Assembly: GCA_033239525.1 (NCBI GenBank)
Contig: BSYO01000031.1
Location: forward strand, 4,259,692 to 4,323,691
Length of the DNA stretch: 64,000 nt
Reading direction: 5' to 3'
Source: Nepenthes gracilis
Taxonomy: Eukaryota > Streptophyta > Magnoliopsida > Caryophyllales > Nepenthaceae
The position numbers were made by a program, and so were the translations under genes. The notes under the pieces are model-generated. The model made no database searches. It was not told the DNA's origin and was given only the letters and a program-made list of their open reading frames with translations. Shown in pieces: positions 34,659 to 45,128 of the stretch; position 1 is the first letter of the stretch, and the number at the start of each line of letters is the position of its first letter.

Positions 34659-35937
34659 CTTAGTCAGCGGGGGCGTTATATGATAAGCTACGTCGGAAAG
34701 GAAGATTGAGAGGCTATTTTTCAGCGGAAGGAAGGTTGAGATATTTGTAGGTACTTGCTTCTTGTGTATTTAATGAACCATCGTAAAGAATTGGCGAAAA
34801 CTATATATATTAGGACGTCTAATATATAACTAAACTTGAGAGGTTGCATCGAAAGCGCGGTGGTAAAACATAGTGAGCAAGTTCTAATCTATGGGAGAGC
34901 GTAATCTGTGGATGGCCTTGAGCTCTGCTAGTATAATTAATGGCCGATATAGCCGTGAATTCTGGGACGAGGGTAACCCCTTCCTCAAGTTAGTATCAAT
35001 GATATTTGGTTCTCGGTTTCGTGTATGCTTTGTATTTTACGCACGATTTGGGTGCTCTTTGTGATTTGAGATGCGTGGTTTGGCCTGCGGATGGGCGATA
35101 GAAATGTCACCGTGCGTGCTGATGTGATAAATCCGGGCGTATTTTGATTTTATGTTTAGTTCCGGTGGTTTTCTCTTGATTTACGCATTATGAGTTTTTA
35201 GATACGGGCGGCCGGTATGTGTTCCCACGCGGATGTGGTGGTCGCGATTATGTAATGTGACCTCGGATCATATGATATGATATCGTCTACGAGATTTTAG
35301 GATCGTGATTTATATGATTTTGTCAGGAGGGACGAGAGTTATTCACAGGGCGACTGATTTTAGTACAGAGACATCTCCTCGATTTTGATTTCTTTTACGG
35401 ACATTGTTTTGTTTTTACGTGGTTCTATGTCGATATCACATTCTGATTTATGAAAATCTTTTTTTTACTCGATGATGCTTACGAGGCCCTAGGCTCACGT
35501 TTTCATGTTTTATCCCCTTGAGACTAGTGGCATGGATACAGCTTGCGGGGAGCTTGGGCGTGTCGAGCTCGGATATTCCTTTGCCAGTGGAGATGTTATA
35601 TTTGGTATATTTTGGTCTCGGGGATATGTTATGGTTATTATTTATGGCGGAGATGATGGCCTTACAGTCATTGTATGTAGAATATTGATTACTTATAGTA
35701 TTATGTGGATGAGTTTGTAAATTTGGATATCTCCCTTGCGATCATGGTTAGCAAGTCGTATATTATGTTTGCACGGATTCTTATCTGATGAGATCTTGTG
35801 TGAGTTTTATTTTATGATTGGAGTGCATGTATGTGTATGATTGTCACACCTGGGTTGGGTATTATGGTTGATGGAAATATTATTAATGATTTTATTTTTG
35901 ACCTGCGAATATTGTGTTCCTGGGTCATGACAGAACT

Positions 35938-36115
35938 TTTAGCTAATCGCTCATAATGTTCCTGGGGAGTCCACCCAAATTACGGGCTGCCCAATACCTG
36001 TTCATCCATGGATTTGAGGAGGGCTCTCATGTGCACCTTCTAATAAGTATAGTTGCTCCCATCAAAGTAGAGAGGAACAGATAGAGAGTGGCTAATATAC
36101 ATCTAGATCAGGGTC
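35938..36115 (-). pseudogene. Copia gag, N-terminal part
   Basis: Minus-strand reading MYISHSLSVPLYFDGSNY, a stop where Trp is expected, KVHMRALLKSMDEQV and then GWTPQEHYE. This is the N-terminal gag block of Sirevirus-type copia elements (DUF4219/UBN2). The frame is cut at 35938 by the inner Ty3 element. The rest of gag is at 24417-23902. Confidence 0.75.
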
Positions 36116-36126
36116 GAGGATTGGGA

Positions 36127-36142
36127 TGAGTCACTAATACCA
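36127..36142 (-). promoter_or_regulatory. Copia primer-binding site
   Basis: Minus strand TGGTATTAGTGACTCA, two bases inside the right LTR. It resembles the tRNA-iMet complement TGGTATCAGAGC used by most plant copia elements. It fixes the element's orientation. Confidence 0.7.
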
Positions 36143-36144
36143 AT

Positions 36145-37222
36145 TGAAAAAGATTAGGAAATCCTTAATCTCAAATCATTTCGACCCCTTTTCGAATCAT
36201 AGAATAAAAATATATATGAATATATAATATATATAAAATATATTTAGACTTAGATGTATTTAATAAGAATATAAACAGTAAGCTTAATAAATAAAAATAG
36301 CAAAAATAAGATTTTTGGTGACGATGAGAAACCTCGATAACCAATATTATCGAGTAAAACTTTCCGAATTTCTACAGTCAGTGAAAAATAATGCACTAAG
36401 AAAGTTAACTTATAAATCGGGTAGTACAAATATACTAACTTAGCCAACTTAGTCTCGACTTATGATCCTTACCAAAGAATTTCTTGGTTTACCTTCGGTG
36501 ACGGAATCGGATACCTTTTAGTCTTTATGTCAATATTACTCTACGAGCCGTAGAAATTTTGCATACCACTAAATCCAATTTTTCGCCACCCACGTCTCTT
36601 ATGAATGTCAATAGGTAGGAAAATGTGTGTATAACAAAATATATGTAGTGAGAAAACTTTAGAAATGATATTCAAAAATTAAGGAAGAGTTTTTTCAAAA
36701 GGGAGCCTTTTGCAAGCTTTAAAGAAAAAATCTTTAGATGAGCCTCCGTGAGCAATATGATCACAAAAAGTTTCTTCATAAGATAGAGCAAGTGGGCATA
36801 TATAGAAAGGGTTCAAAATTAGGTCAAAAAATGCAACAATTAAGAAATATGTGCCTCAGTGGTCCAGCGCTACACAAGCACACGTCAAGCATGCTGCATG
36901 CTCGCATTGGGTTTGCACCCAAGCTCTCGAGCGTCGATCAGGAGCTCATTAAGTGTGTGCAATCTAGAAAGGGCGCTCGTGCGTACCTCGGGCACACCTC
37001 AGGAGTGCGGGCAATCTGGAAAGGGTGCTCGTGCGCGGCTTAAGTGCACCTCAAGTGTCGTCATACTGGAAAAGGCGTTCGTACACGGGTTAGTCACAAG
37101 GCAAGCGTGGATACTAGGAATTACACATTTGCGAACATCGAGTGTAAATCTAATACAGATCTTGATGACACTGGATAATACACCAATGGCCACTCAGATT
37201 CAATCACATAATATGCCTAACA
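36145..37222 (-). repeat. Copia 5' LTR (right copy)
   Basis: Partner of the LTR at 20510. On the minus strand it starts TGTTAGGCATATTATG and ends TCTTTTTCA. TATATATGCCC-type TATA box near 36805-36797. CG-rich CTCGAG-type block at about 36850-37110. Many substitutions and small indels versus the other copy suggest an old insertion. Confidence 0.85.
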
Positions 37223-37870
37223 CATTGTCTCCAACAAAGGACTTGCTACAGACTAGTCCAAGATAACAGCCATGATGAATTGGCCAGTTCCTAGGTCCAC
37301 TAAGCTGTCCAAGGATTCCTCAGACTTGCAGGGCATTACAGGAGATTTATCCACTCTTATGGCATCATACCTAAGCCCTTAACTGAATTGCTCCAGCTTC
37401 CAAAGTTATGTTGTTCTCCAGAAGCCCCGTCTGCATTTCAAGCTCTCAAACAGGCAATGACCCAGGTGCCAGTTTCCGCTCTCACTAATTCCAGTGGCAC
37501 CTTCACAGCTGAGACAGATGCATCCCAAACTGGTATGGGGGCTGTTCTTTAATAAAAAGGCTAATCAATTGCCTTTATCAACAAGCCACTTTGACCAAGA
37601 GGTCAATGTTTGCCAGCTTATCAAAGAGAGCTTCCAGTCATCTTGTTTGCTGTTACCAAGTGGAACATTTTTTGCAACATAAGCCCTTCATCATCAAAAT
37701 AGATCAAGAAAGCTTAAAGCACTTGTTGGAGCATAAATTCGGCATAAGAGCCTTATAAAGCTCTAGGGACTGCAGTACACCATTCTGTATAAACGTGGAA
37801 TAGGGAATGTGATGGTAGACTCCCTGTCAAGACAGTTTGAAGACTGTCATCTATGTGCTATTTCATCAAT
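37223..37870 (+). pseudogene. Outer Ty3 RT 3' end and RNase H
   Basis: Continuation of the RT cut at 20509. It begins with the segment expected next (KGLATD about 37238-37255, then SKITAMMNWPVPRS with stops), followed by the FLGLAGYYRRF-type connection in another frame. RNase H follows from about 37500 (TFTAETDASQTGMGA, catalytic Asp region) to about 37860, with a RGIGNVMVDSLSRQFE end (about 37795-37842). Frameshifts are numerous. The domain would remove RNA from the RNA:DNA hybrid. Confidence 0.78.
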
Positions 37871-37999
37871 TGTTCCTTATTGGATTTTTGAGGTCAATAC
37901 CAAGGTGATTCAATGGCCTCTTTTTTGCAGGCTCTCTTACTGATTAATCCGGAGGTTCATCCACCATTTCATTTCACTACTAGTTTACTAAAATACCAC

Positions 38000-38445
38000 A
38001 ACAGTCTATAACACTGATTTGAGAGCTCGTTTGCTGGCTGCTCTCCATGACTCACCAGTGGGAGGACATTCTGGCATATTAGCTACATAAAAGAGCGCAC
38101 ACCGACTGTTCTAGTAGCCTGATTTACATAAACAACTAATGCAATTGGTAGGTTCTTGTGCAATTTGCCAGCTCAACAAATTTAACCAAAAAAACCTTAT
38201 CTAGGCCTTTTACAACCAATGCCTATTCCATCACAAGCTTGGCCCATCATTACCATGGACTTCATTGTACAATTGCCTTGTTCTAATGAAAAAGACACAA
38301 TTATGGTCATTGTAGACAAATTCACAAATTATGTCCACTTCCTTACACTTAAACATCCATTCAGTGCATCCAAAGTTGCACAACTCTTCCTTGACAACAT
38401 ATTCAAATTACATGGCCTTCCTAATTCCATACTTTCTATCAGATT
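38000..38445 (+). pseudogene. Outer Ty3 integrase, N-terminal zinc module and catalytic start
   Basis: The HHCC zinc module reads HDSPVGGHSG (about 38048-38077) and then CAICQLNKF (about 38159-38185). The catalytic core begins ITMDFIVQLP (38250-38280, first Asp of the DDE triad) and runs through an HFLTLKHPFSASKVAQLFLD segment to HGLPNSIL (38411-38434). It breaks just before the second catalytic Asp. The open piece is 38219-38530, of which the last 30 codons are foreign sequence. Confidence 0.8.
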
Positions 38446-39350
38446 TTATGAATCTAGTGTTTGTAGAATGAGAAATGTGGGAGAACAATGTTCTATTTTT
38501 ATTATGAATAACCTTTTCATATATACATGAATGATTGAGAGTCAATATATCAAAGTATATAATTAATCTAAATCATCCAATTAAACTAAATCTGAACCAC
38601 TAAACTAATGCAAACTAATTGTGTTAGTTTGCTGACTATAAAATTAGTATATGATGAAGCAGATCCATTTGACCGTCAATGTAACCAATCATCTTCATGT
38701 AAACTAGGACTTAAGAATTGAGAACTCATTAATAAGAAACCCATGGATGATAAGCAGAAGAATATATATAGCCACAGGACATCTTCTTCAACGGTTAACA
38801 TAAGCTAAAGTGGGTTTGTATATCTAAAATCAGGAAACCAGCTCAATTGTCCACATGTAACCTACCAAAGAGTGTGTGAGAAGTAAAAGCACTTGTGTGC
38901 GGGCTTACATATGAGAAATATATCATATGTGTAGCTGCATCCAATGGAATGGTGACATGAACCTTAATTGAACAATAACACCCGAGAATAGAACATGAAA
39001 CAGAACAATTTCTCTTCTTCTTTTCATAGGAACATCAGCAGTAGCTTCTCCTATTTTTCTTGTGTAATATGAATATCTAATAATTTTAGGTAAAGATAAA
39101 ATCTTTTTGAGAATTTTTTTGGACAAATCTTTTCAACCACGTAAGAACAAAGCTCCATCTCTCCACAGCCCATCATCGACAAACAGATGGCTAAACTGAA
39201 AGGATTAACCAAACTCTAGAAACTTACCTTAGATGCATTACAAGCCAAAAACCTAAGAACTAATATCACTGCCTACCTCTATTTATAGGGTTATCCACTA
39301 CCACACTTGCCAATGGACCGTCCTCACAACACACCAATGGCATTTATCTA
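38441..39350. other. Unclassified insert in outer Ty3 integrase, possibly LTR-derived
   Basis: The integrase reading stops at about 38440 and this sequence is unrelated to it. On the minus strand CCTATAAATAGAGG (39293-39280) is a strong TATA-like box, followed by sequence without open frames, as in a minus-strand LTR promoter. I could not define termini or a target-site duplication. Confidence 0.4.
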
Positions 39351-39355
39351 CACAT

Positions 39356-40368
39356 TGTTGGGTTTAGTCATTCATATGTGGGATAACTTAACAAATGGAA
39401 AGTATCGGAGGACGCACAGGACTTGTGCGTTGAGAAAGACCCGAGGACTTGTGCGGTTGTGGTCCGCGGACTTGTGCGCAGGAGACGGTTCGCGGATTGG
39501 TGCGCAGGAAAAGGGACGAGGACTTTGCGGTGTCGGATGGGCAGCAAAGTGGACGGCCAACAGTTAATGGCCAACAGTCTATGAGAGGTTGACCGGTTGG
39601 AAGTAGAATCCGATCAACGGCATGTTGACGGCTGAATTTTGGCACGAGGACTCTAAGCAGTTAAAGGCCCAAGGACATTGTGGAAAACTGGCAGCTAACA
39701 TAGCGGACAGCTACCTTTCCAAGGTTGCTAGACTTGCAAACCATGCGCCAAAAGTTGCCTGTAATGTGAAGGAGAGCAGTTTGCAGATAACAGAACTTTC
39801 GGCACATGCAACTAGACTTGCAGAGTATGTGTGCTATGGAACTTGGGCCAAATCTCTCTATAAAGCGTAGCAGGCACTAAAGAAGAGAAGTGTGAGAAAT
39901 CACCAAGTGTTGGTGGGTGTGTCATCAGGGGTGTTGTGTATCGGCCGCATGTGTGTGGGGGTGAAACGCGGTTACCGTTTCACCATACTATGTTAAAATG
40001 TCAGTGAGTAGAGAGCACCACGGTAAGAGGAATGAGAGAAGAAAAATAGTGAGATAAGAGGGAATGAGAGTTTCCTTACTCTTGGTGGTTGTTTTTCTTG
40101 TTCTTAGTTCTCAGGAGGCTTGCGTCGCCAGGGTGGGTTGCTGGTGTTCTGCCTCAAGATTTTTGTAACCTGTTTTACATAGTAGATAATTTTCAAAATT
40201 TGTCCCGTGGTTTTTTTCTTTTAGTTGAGAACGGATTTTCCACGTTAAAAAATATTGTGCATTTCTTTGTATTCTTTGTGCCTATACTAATGATAACTAA
40301 CGATGACGGCGGGGTTCAGGTTTCCACTTCGCTAGATTGTGCGAATCCGGGTTGTTTGAACCCCAACA
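39356..40368 (+). mobile_element. Copia-type solo LTR with perfect TSD
   Basis: Begins TGTTGGGTTTAG and ends GAACCCCAACA, so the outer 7 bases are inverted (TGTTGGG...CCCAACA). Flanked by CACAT at 39351-39355 and 40369-40373. TATAAAG-type box at about 39860-39866 (CTCTCTATAAAGC). No internal coding region, PBS or PPT, so it is a solo LTR of 1013 bp. Orientation from the TATA box. Assignment to copia is by terminal sequence only. Confidence 0.85.
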
Positions 40369-40373
40369 CACAT

Positions 40374-40590
40374 TCCTCCAAAATGTATGTCCTTGACAAA
40401 TTTCTCAAAGAGCAGCTGCAAATTTCATAAAACCGCATGAATCAGTTTGGTGATAAATACATATTAGAAAGGGCATTTCATGTTGGTGGTTTAGTGCATC
40501 TTAAGTTACAACCTCATAGACAAACTTCCATCCTAATGAAGTACTCTCTGCTAGAATCATTATACAAAATTCCATCCTAATGAAGTGTCA
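40374..40590 (+). pseudogene. Outer Ty3 integrase C-terminal remnant
   Basis: Reading DKFLKEQLQIS (40393-40425), then NRMNQFGDKY, then GLVHLKLQPHRQTSI (about 40487-40531) is the segment that follows the integrase core in plant Ty3 pol. It shows that the outer element continues beyond the solo LTR. The roughly 120 residues expected between 38440 and here are missing, so a deletion accompanied the insertions. A 17-bp direct repeat (TTCCATCCTAATGAAGT) occurs at about 40526 and 40570. Confidence 0.65.
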
Positions 40591-41459
40591 TATTCTTGAT
40601 ACGAGTAGGTAATAAACAATAATAAAGAAATTTAAATAGTAATCTATAAATAATAAAAAAATCCAAATACCCAAAATTGGGTTGGACATCCCATACTTGA
40701 AAACCAAAATAGTATAATAACCATAAATAACAATGGATATAGGATCCGACTAAATCAAACTCTATCTAGCCTCTACCAATAATAATTAAACTTCTTCAAT
40801 CCAAATTTAATTGTAAGAAAAAGTATCTAACAAATATTCAAACTATATAACATAAATTATATCAAAATCTATCTACCATTGGGCTTTCCAAATTATATGG
40901 AAGCGATAAACAGAAATATGTAATAATCTCAAACATTATCAAAATATAAATCCAAACCAAAATAAAACTAGACAAAATCTTTAAGCCTCTTCTATCCAAT
41001 CTTGTAAGTATCCAATACTTTTTAATCTAAAATGTTAGTAAAAATAAATACAAGAATGAATCTAATGCTCACCAAAGACATATATATTTTCATATGTGCT
41101 GTATACCAAATAAAGTATGCTAAAGTTATGACATGATCAAAATTTTAAAAAGTTGACTCTGATGATCTTATATGCCAAAATTAGTACAAATATATAAAAT
41201 ATGCCAAAATTTATATACTTATAATCAAACATGTTAAAATTGTGTAAATATATAAATCAAATCAAAATCTTACAATATATAAATAACTGAAGATTGGTGA
41301 TAAACTCACTAACAAAGGGCAAATATTGAAATTTGAATTATAATTGTTTTTATATAGCCAAAAGCTATATGTCGCTATTCACGGCTCGGTGGGTCTACTA
41401 TATATAATCCATATAGTTGAAATTAAACACCATTTTTCTAATTTGCGAATAATAGGTTC
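40591..41459. other. Unassigned AT-rich sequence before the Tat element
   Basis: Very AT-rich, no open frame with a family match and no repeat ends recognised. It may be the remnant of the outer Ty3 3' end or old host DNA. Confidence 0.3.
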
Positions 41460-42677
41460 TGATGGGTACACCAATAATGGGCTGGCCCAAGGAAAGGTCA
41501 ACGAAGGCCCAAGAGGGTCGTCCAACATTTTTGAGGCCCACTAAGAAGACGGGCCCCGAAAGCCGGAGCCCCAGACGCAAATCTCAACGTTGACCGTCTC
41601 ATGCCAACTTACTCACAAACGTCAACTCAACGTTAACCAGTTTGGTTGGGCCTTTAGAGGCTTTGCAAATGTGATGGGCCTATCCCGTTATGGCCTGACC
41701 CATCGATTGATCGCAGCCGCTCTCCCTTCGTTCTCCACAAGGGGCGGCCAACACACCAACGGTCAACTCGTTGGGTCTACTCCTATACGTTGGGCCCAAA
41801 TAAGGCTCTTCTACGATGGGCCGACTCACTTAGATAGCCCATCTCGGGCCGCCGCGGATACCTTCCATAAAGGCGCGACTTCTAACCCAAGCGTTGACCC
41901 TGACTTTGCACATTGGGCCCCAAGAAGCCTCTCCAACCGTAATGGGCCTGACCCGTTTAGGCTCACGAATCATCAAAAGGTCAACGACGGCTCTCCAAGG
42001 ATACTCCACGATCCCGGCTGGCATCGAAAATATACTGGTAATATTGGCGCCTTCCACACAAGGAAGGCGCCAGATTTCTCCAAATCTTTGCCAGCCCAGG
42101 ATTTCCAACGGTAGCATGCATAGAAGGAAGGTGCCCAACTTGGAAAGCGGTTGGCCGCCTCAGAAGGAAACAATCCTCCACAATTGGGCAGCAAGCATCA
42201 GCCTCCAAAAGGAAGGCCGACTATCACAAGAACGATCACTCCTTCCAAAGGAGGAGGATCGCCATCTTTGCTTAAAGAGGCCCCGGATTCACCATCCGGC
42301 ACGCTCATGAGATGGAAAAACCTAAGTGCTTCTTCACTGTTCTGGCGGCCAAAACTCTCAAACACAATCAAACTCCATGGCAACGAACGAGTCTGGACTT
42401 TCTTCCCACCATCCGGATACGAGGAAGGCCTTGCGCCTCTCGACATCCGGAAACAAAGCACTCTCTTCCCCTCTCCCATTGCTCTCTCTCTACTTCGCTT
42501 CCTTCCATTTGAAGGCTGTTTTTCTATGACCAGCGTCGGAGTGTTTTCGGTGGGATTACCTCCCGCGTTAACGCCGACATCTTGTTCGTTTTTAGTGGTG
42601 TGCAGGATTCGTACTCGGTGAACGGAGCCGGTTCGCATCATCCGAAGAATTCAATCTGTAGTCGGATCAGTGCTTCA
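41460..42677 (+). repeat. Tat 5' LTR
   Basis: Starts TGATGGGTACACC and ends AGTGCTTCA before the PBS. It has at least six W-box cores (TTGAC or GTCAA) in the first 540 bp, mostly within GGTCAACG or CGTTGACC. Long open frames on both strands here (up to 174 codons) are shadows of the LTR sequence. Confidence 0.93.
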
Positions 42678-42691
42678 TTGGCGCGCGCTCC
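42678..42691 (+). promoter_or_regulatory. Tat primer-binding site
   Basis: TTGGCGCGCGCTCC directly follows the LTR. It resembles the TTGGCGCC-type site used by Tat and Athila elements, with later bases altered. Confidence 0.65.
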
Positions 42692-42748
42692 TAAACGCAT
42701 TTAAAAAGCCTACCACAAAAAATCTACACAAACTCTCTCACCTTCCTA

Positions 42749-43917
42749 ATGGTGAACACGAAAAGCAAAAGTGATCCCGCTAGAATGATGCTAACCCCCG
42801 ACCAGGACCATGCTGCGACGCGTCACTGTCAAGGACTACAGGCGGAATTCCACCGCCTTACATTCAACAATCAGGGCGGATGCGAGCTAACATCGCTTGC
42901 TCAATTTTTAACAAAGTGCAACAACAACAAGCACTCCACCAAGCTCATTCACTGCTCTCCGCCACCAAAAAGGTGGCGGAGGAAGAAGAAGCGCCTAAGA
43001 GGCCGAGAGAAAAGCTAGAAATATATCCGGCTCCCGCGCTCTCGGCCAAAGCAGGCCAATGGGAACGCTCGCGCGAGTACGCCTCCAACGAGAGCCCAAA
43101 GAAGAAATCCTCGATACTCTTGGGCGGAAGACCGCCATACTTATCGGCGAGCGAGCTCGATAATTTGATGGCCAAGCCGGCGGCCGAACTCCGGGGAGAC
43201 GGAGCGGAGTTGAATTTCAACGACTCAACCTGCGATCGGCCGCCACTCGTGCGTCCGCTGAGTGGACCAAATCTAACCACGTATTCCGCATGACGAACCA
43301 TTGACTTGGATCTCCTTTAATAGAGAAATTTACCGTCCAAGTTCAAAATGCCATCCCTTGACTTATACGATGGGGGCAAGATGATCCGTTGACCACTATC
43401 ACTTCGCACCCATCTAAGTCTCCAAGGACTAGAAGACTTAGCGATGTGCCGCTGCTTCCCACTCACGCTGAAGGGAGACGCCAGAATCTGGTTTCACCAT
43501 CTCCCTTCAGGCACTATCAGCAGCCTCCGTGAAGTCATGGATCTCTTCCTTGATCAGTACGCTTCGAGCCGACGGGAAGAGAAGCAGTCGTGGCATCTCT
43601 CCCACATAAAGCAGAAACCAGGAGAGAACCCACGGCGTTTTCTGGATCGCCTCATGGCTGAGGCCAGAAGGATCCCCAGGATCACAGAGGAGATGAAACT
43701 GGGCAGTTTCATCTCAGTGCTTACTTTCGGTGACTTTTTCAAGTACCTTGCCTACAAAAATCCTCAGACTTTCCGCGAGGTGGAATCCCCACCAGGGCCT
43801 ACGCTGCAGCAAAAAAGGCCAACGAGGCAAAATGTCCTGAGAAGGCGGATCGACCTCGGCCGTTCCCTGGTGAAGGGAAAAGAAAATACAGCCGCGGAGA
43901 GCATTCCCGCGAAGTAG
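42749..43917 (+). pseudogene. Tat gag
   Basis: Starts MVNTKSKSDPARM (42749). It shifts frame near 42890 into a charged linker (open piece 42880-43293). The Retrotrans_gag domain then follows, with an open piece from 43444: FPLTLKGDARIWFHHLPSG, then EVMDLFLDQYASSRREEK and RFLDRLMAEARRIP. The gag core would form the particle. The CCHC region after 43800 is not readable. At least two frameshifts separate the parts. Confidence 0.82.
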
Positions 43918-44439
43918 CGCCTTGACCGGGCCCCAGGCGCAAAGATTATGGGCCCACCGGTTTTACGCCTCTGACAGACACGCGCTCTAATGTCCTAATG
44001 CGGTCCGTGGAGAAAAGTTTTAAAGTGGCCAAAAACGCCAAAAAAGACTCGGAAATCAGTCCAAGTCTTGTGACTTCCATCGTTTTCTTTAGCCACTCAA
44101 CCGAAGATCAAAAACGCTGCAGGGAAATCGAGGACCCGATTCGTCCCGATTCGTCAAGGACACAGACGCCGTAACTCGAGCTTTTGGTGAAGAGGGGGCA
44201 GAGCGAGACTCCTCCGGAATGTGGATTGCGGCGGGGAGTGGTTAACGTGGTCACCACCCGACTGCCGAGAACTCCATGGACAAAGAAGGAGCAGCAGACC
44301 GGGAGGAAGAAGCGCGACATGAGATCAGCAAACATTATTAGCTTTAGTGATTGTGACTCGAACCATGTAATCTCCTCCCATGCTGACGACCCCTTGTAAT
44401 CTCTTTTCGTTTGAGATGGTACCGGACTCACCAAATGGG

Positions 44440-44965
44440 CGAGTCTTTATTGATAATGGTAGCTTAAAGACTTGCTTTACTTGGACGCGTTCTTTAGATT
44501 AGACCTAAAAAAGAATCAACTAAAACCTGCTGAAGGACCTTTATACGGCCTTGACAATGAACCGGTGCCCGTTCAAGGGAAAATCCAACTGGAAGTCACC
44601 CTGGGCACCTACCCGAAAACAGCAAGTCGCATGCTAACCTTTCTAGTGGTTGACCTGCCCTCTGTTTACAACGCAATACTAGGCAGGTCGTGCCTAGCAG
44701 CGTTTGGGGCAGTCACATCAATTCCACACCTTAAAATAAAATTCCCAACGCCCTACGGCGTCGGAGAAGTTCTGAGAGACAGTCGTCACCAAGCGGACTG
44801 TTACATGGCCCGATTGCCTAGTGGCCGCGGCGCATGGTGGGAGAACACGATCACCGAGACGAGACCACCTGCGGCGAGGCGCAGCCGTAAGCCACGGATC
44901 GATCCCACTGAAGGGGAACCCACAGATCGGCGGCTCACTCACCGGGATACTACGCGATGAATTGA
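44440..44965 (+). pseudogene. Tat aspartic protease
   Basis: The active-site block VFIDNGS is at 44443-44463 (catalytic Asp at 44452-44454), followed by a frameshift. The open piece 44472-44960 reads LLYLDAFFRLDLKKNQL, then LYGLDNEPVPVQGKIQLEV, then SVYNAILGRSCLAAFGAVTS, the standard Tat/Athila retropepsin body with its ILGR flap-side block. Followed by low-similarity sequence. Confidence 0.82.
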
Positions 44966-45128
44966 TCGCATTCCTACGAAGAAACGCAGACCTTTTGCTT
45001 GGACTCCGCGGACATGCCTCGGATTTCAACCGAGGTGATGGTCCACAGTTGGCCTTGATCCGACCAAAGCGGTCGAGACGGGGCGAAGGAACCACTCCGT
45101 CGAAAAGGATCGCCATCCGAGAGAGGAG

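Larger units (their letters stand above)
24423..35932 (+). mobile_element. Long-LTR Ty3/gypsy (chromovirus-like) element (level 3)
   Basis: Inserted in copia gag with a perfect 5-bp duplication GAACT (24418-24422 and 35933-35937). Both termini are TG...CA. LTRs of about 2.7 kb flank a short interior of about 3.5 kb (27148-30663). A primer-binding site TGGTATCAGAG lies at 27152-27162 and a polypurine tract AAGGAGGAAG at 30654-30663. The interior holds only scraps of pol. The 3' LTR is itself interrupted by a solo LTR. The plus strand has a strong G-over-C bias in the interior. Confidence 0.9.
30664..35932 (+). repeat. 3' LTR of the long-LTR Ty3 element, interrupted
   Basis: Starts TGTGATATTTGGATCC after the PPT and ends GGGTCATGACA. 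It carries the solo LTR 31925-34658 (TSD CTTAG). Without it the LTR would be about 2.53 kb, versus 2.73 kb for the 5' copy. The (TAA)n tract is at about 30830-30892. Proline- and histidine-rich frames over 30733-31536 are products of the GC-rich LTR sequence, not genes. Confidence 0.87.
20510..37222 (-). mobile_element. Sirevirus-like Ty1/copia element, minus strand (level 2)
   Basis: LTRs of about 1.08 kb at 20510-21584 and 36145-37222. On the minus strand the primer-binding site (TGGTATTAGTGACTCA, 36142-36127) is two bases from the right LTR, so the right LTR is the 5' one. Gag (UBN2 type) is split: its start is at 36110-35938 and the rest at 24417-23902. An assembly gap hides pol. An extra ORF and a multi-PPT region precede the 3' LTR. 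Flanks TATTG (20505-20509) and CATTG (37223-37227) differ by one base and fit a 5-bp target-site duplication. The distal LTR edge is uncertain by about 14-16 bp. Confidence 0.85.
18305..40590 (+). mobile_element. Outer Ty3/gypsy element, interrupted (level 1 of the nest)
   Basis: Degenerate plus-strand Ty3 element in three visible pieces. 18305-20509 has gag, protease and the first part of RT. 37223-38440 has the end of RT, RNase H and the first part of integrase. About 40374-40590 has the C-terminal region. A copia element occupies 20510-37222. Further inserted or replaced DNA with a solo LTR occupies about 38441-40373. The RT reading stops at 20509 and resumes in register at 37223, which proves the interruption. 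No LTRs were found at either end, so the copy is truncated. Stops are frequent throughout. Confidence 0.85.

Noticed and set aside
41590..42641. Several open frames of 130-175 codons on both strands
   Set aside because: They overlap each other within the Tat 5' LTR and are not conserved in the 3' LTR, where indels break them.
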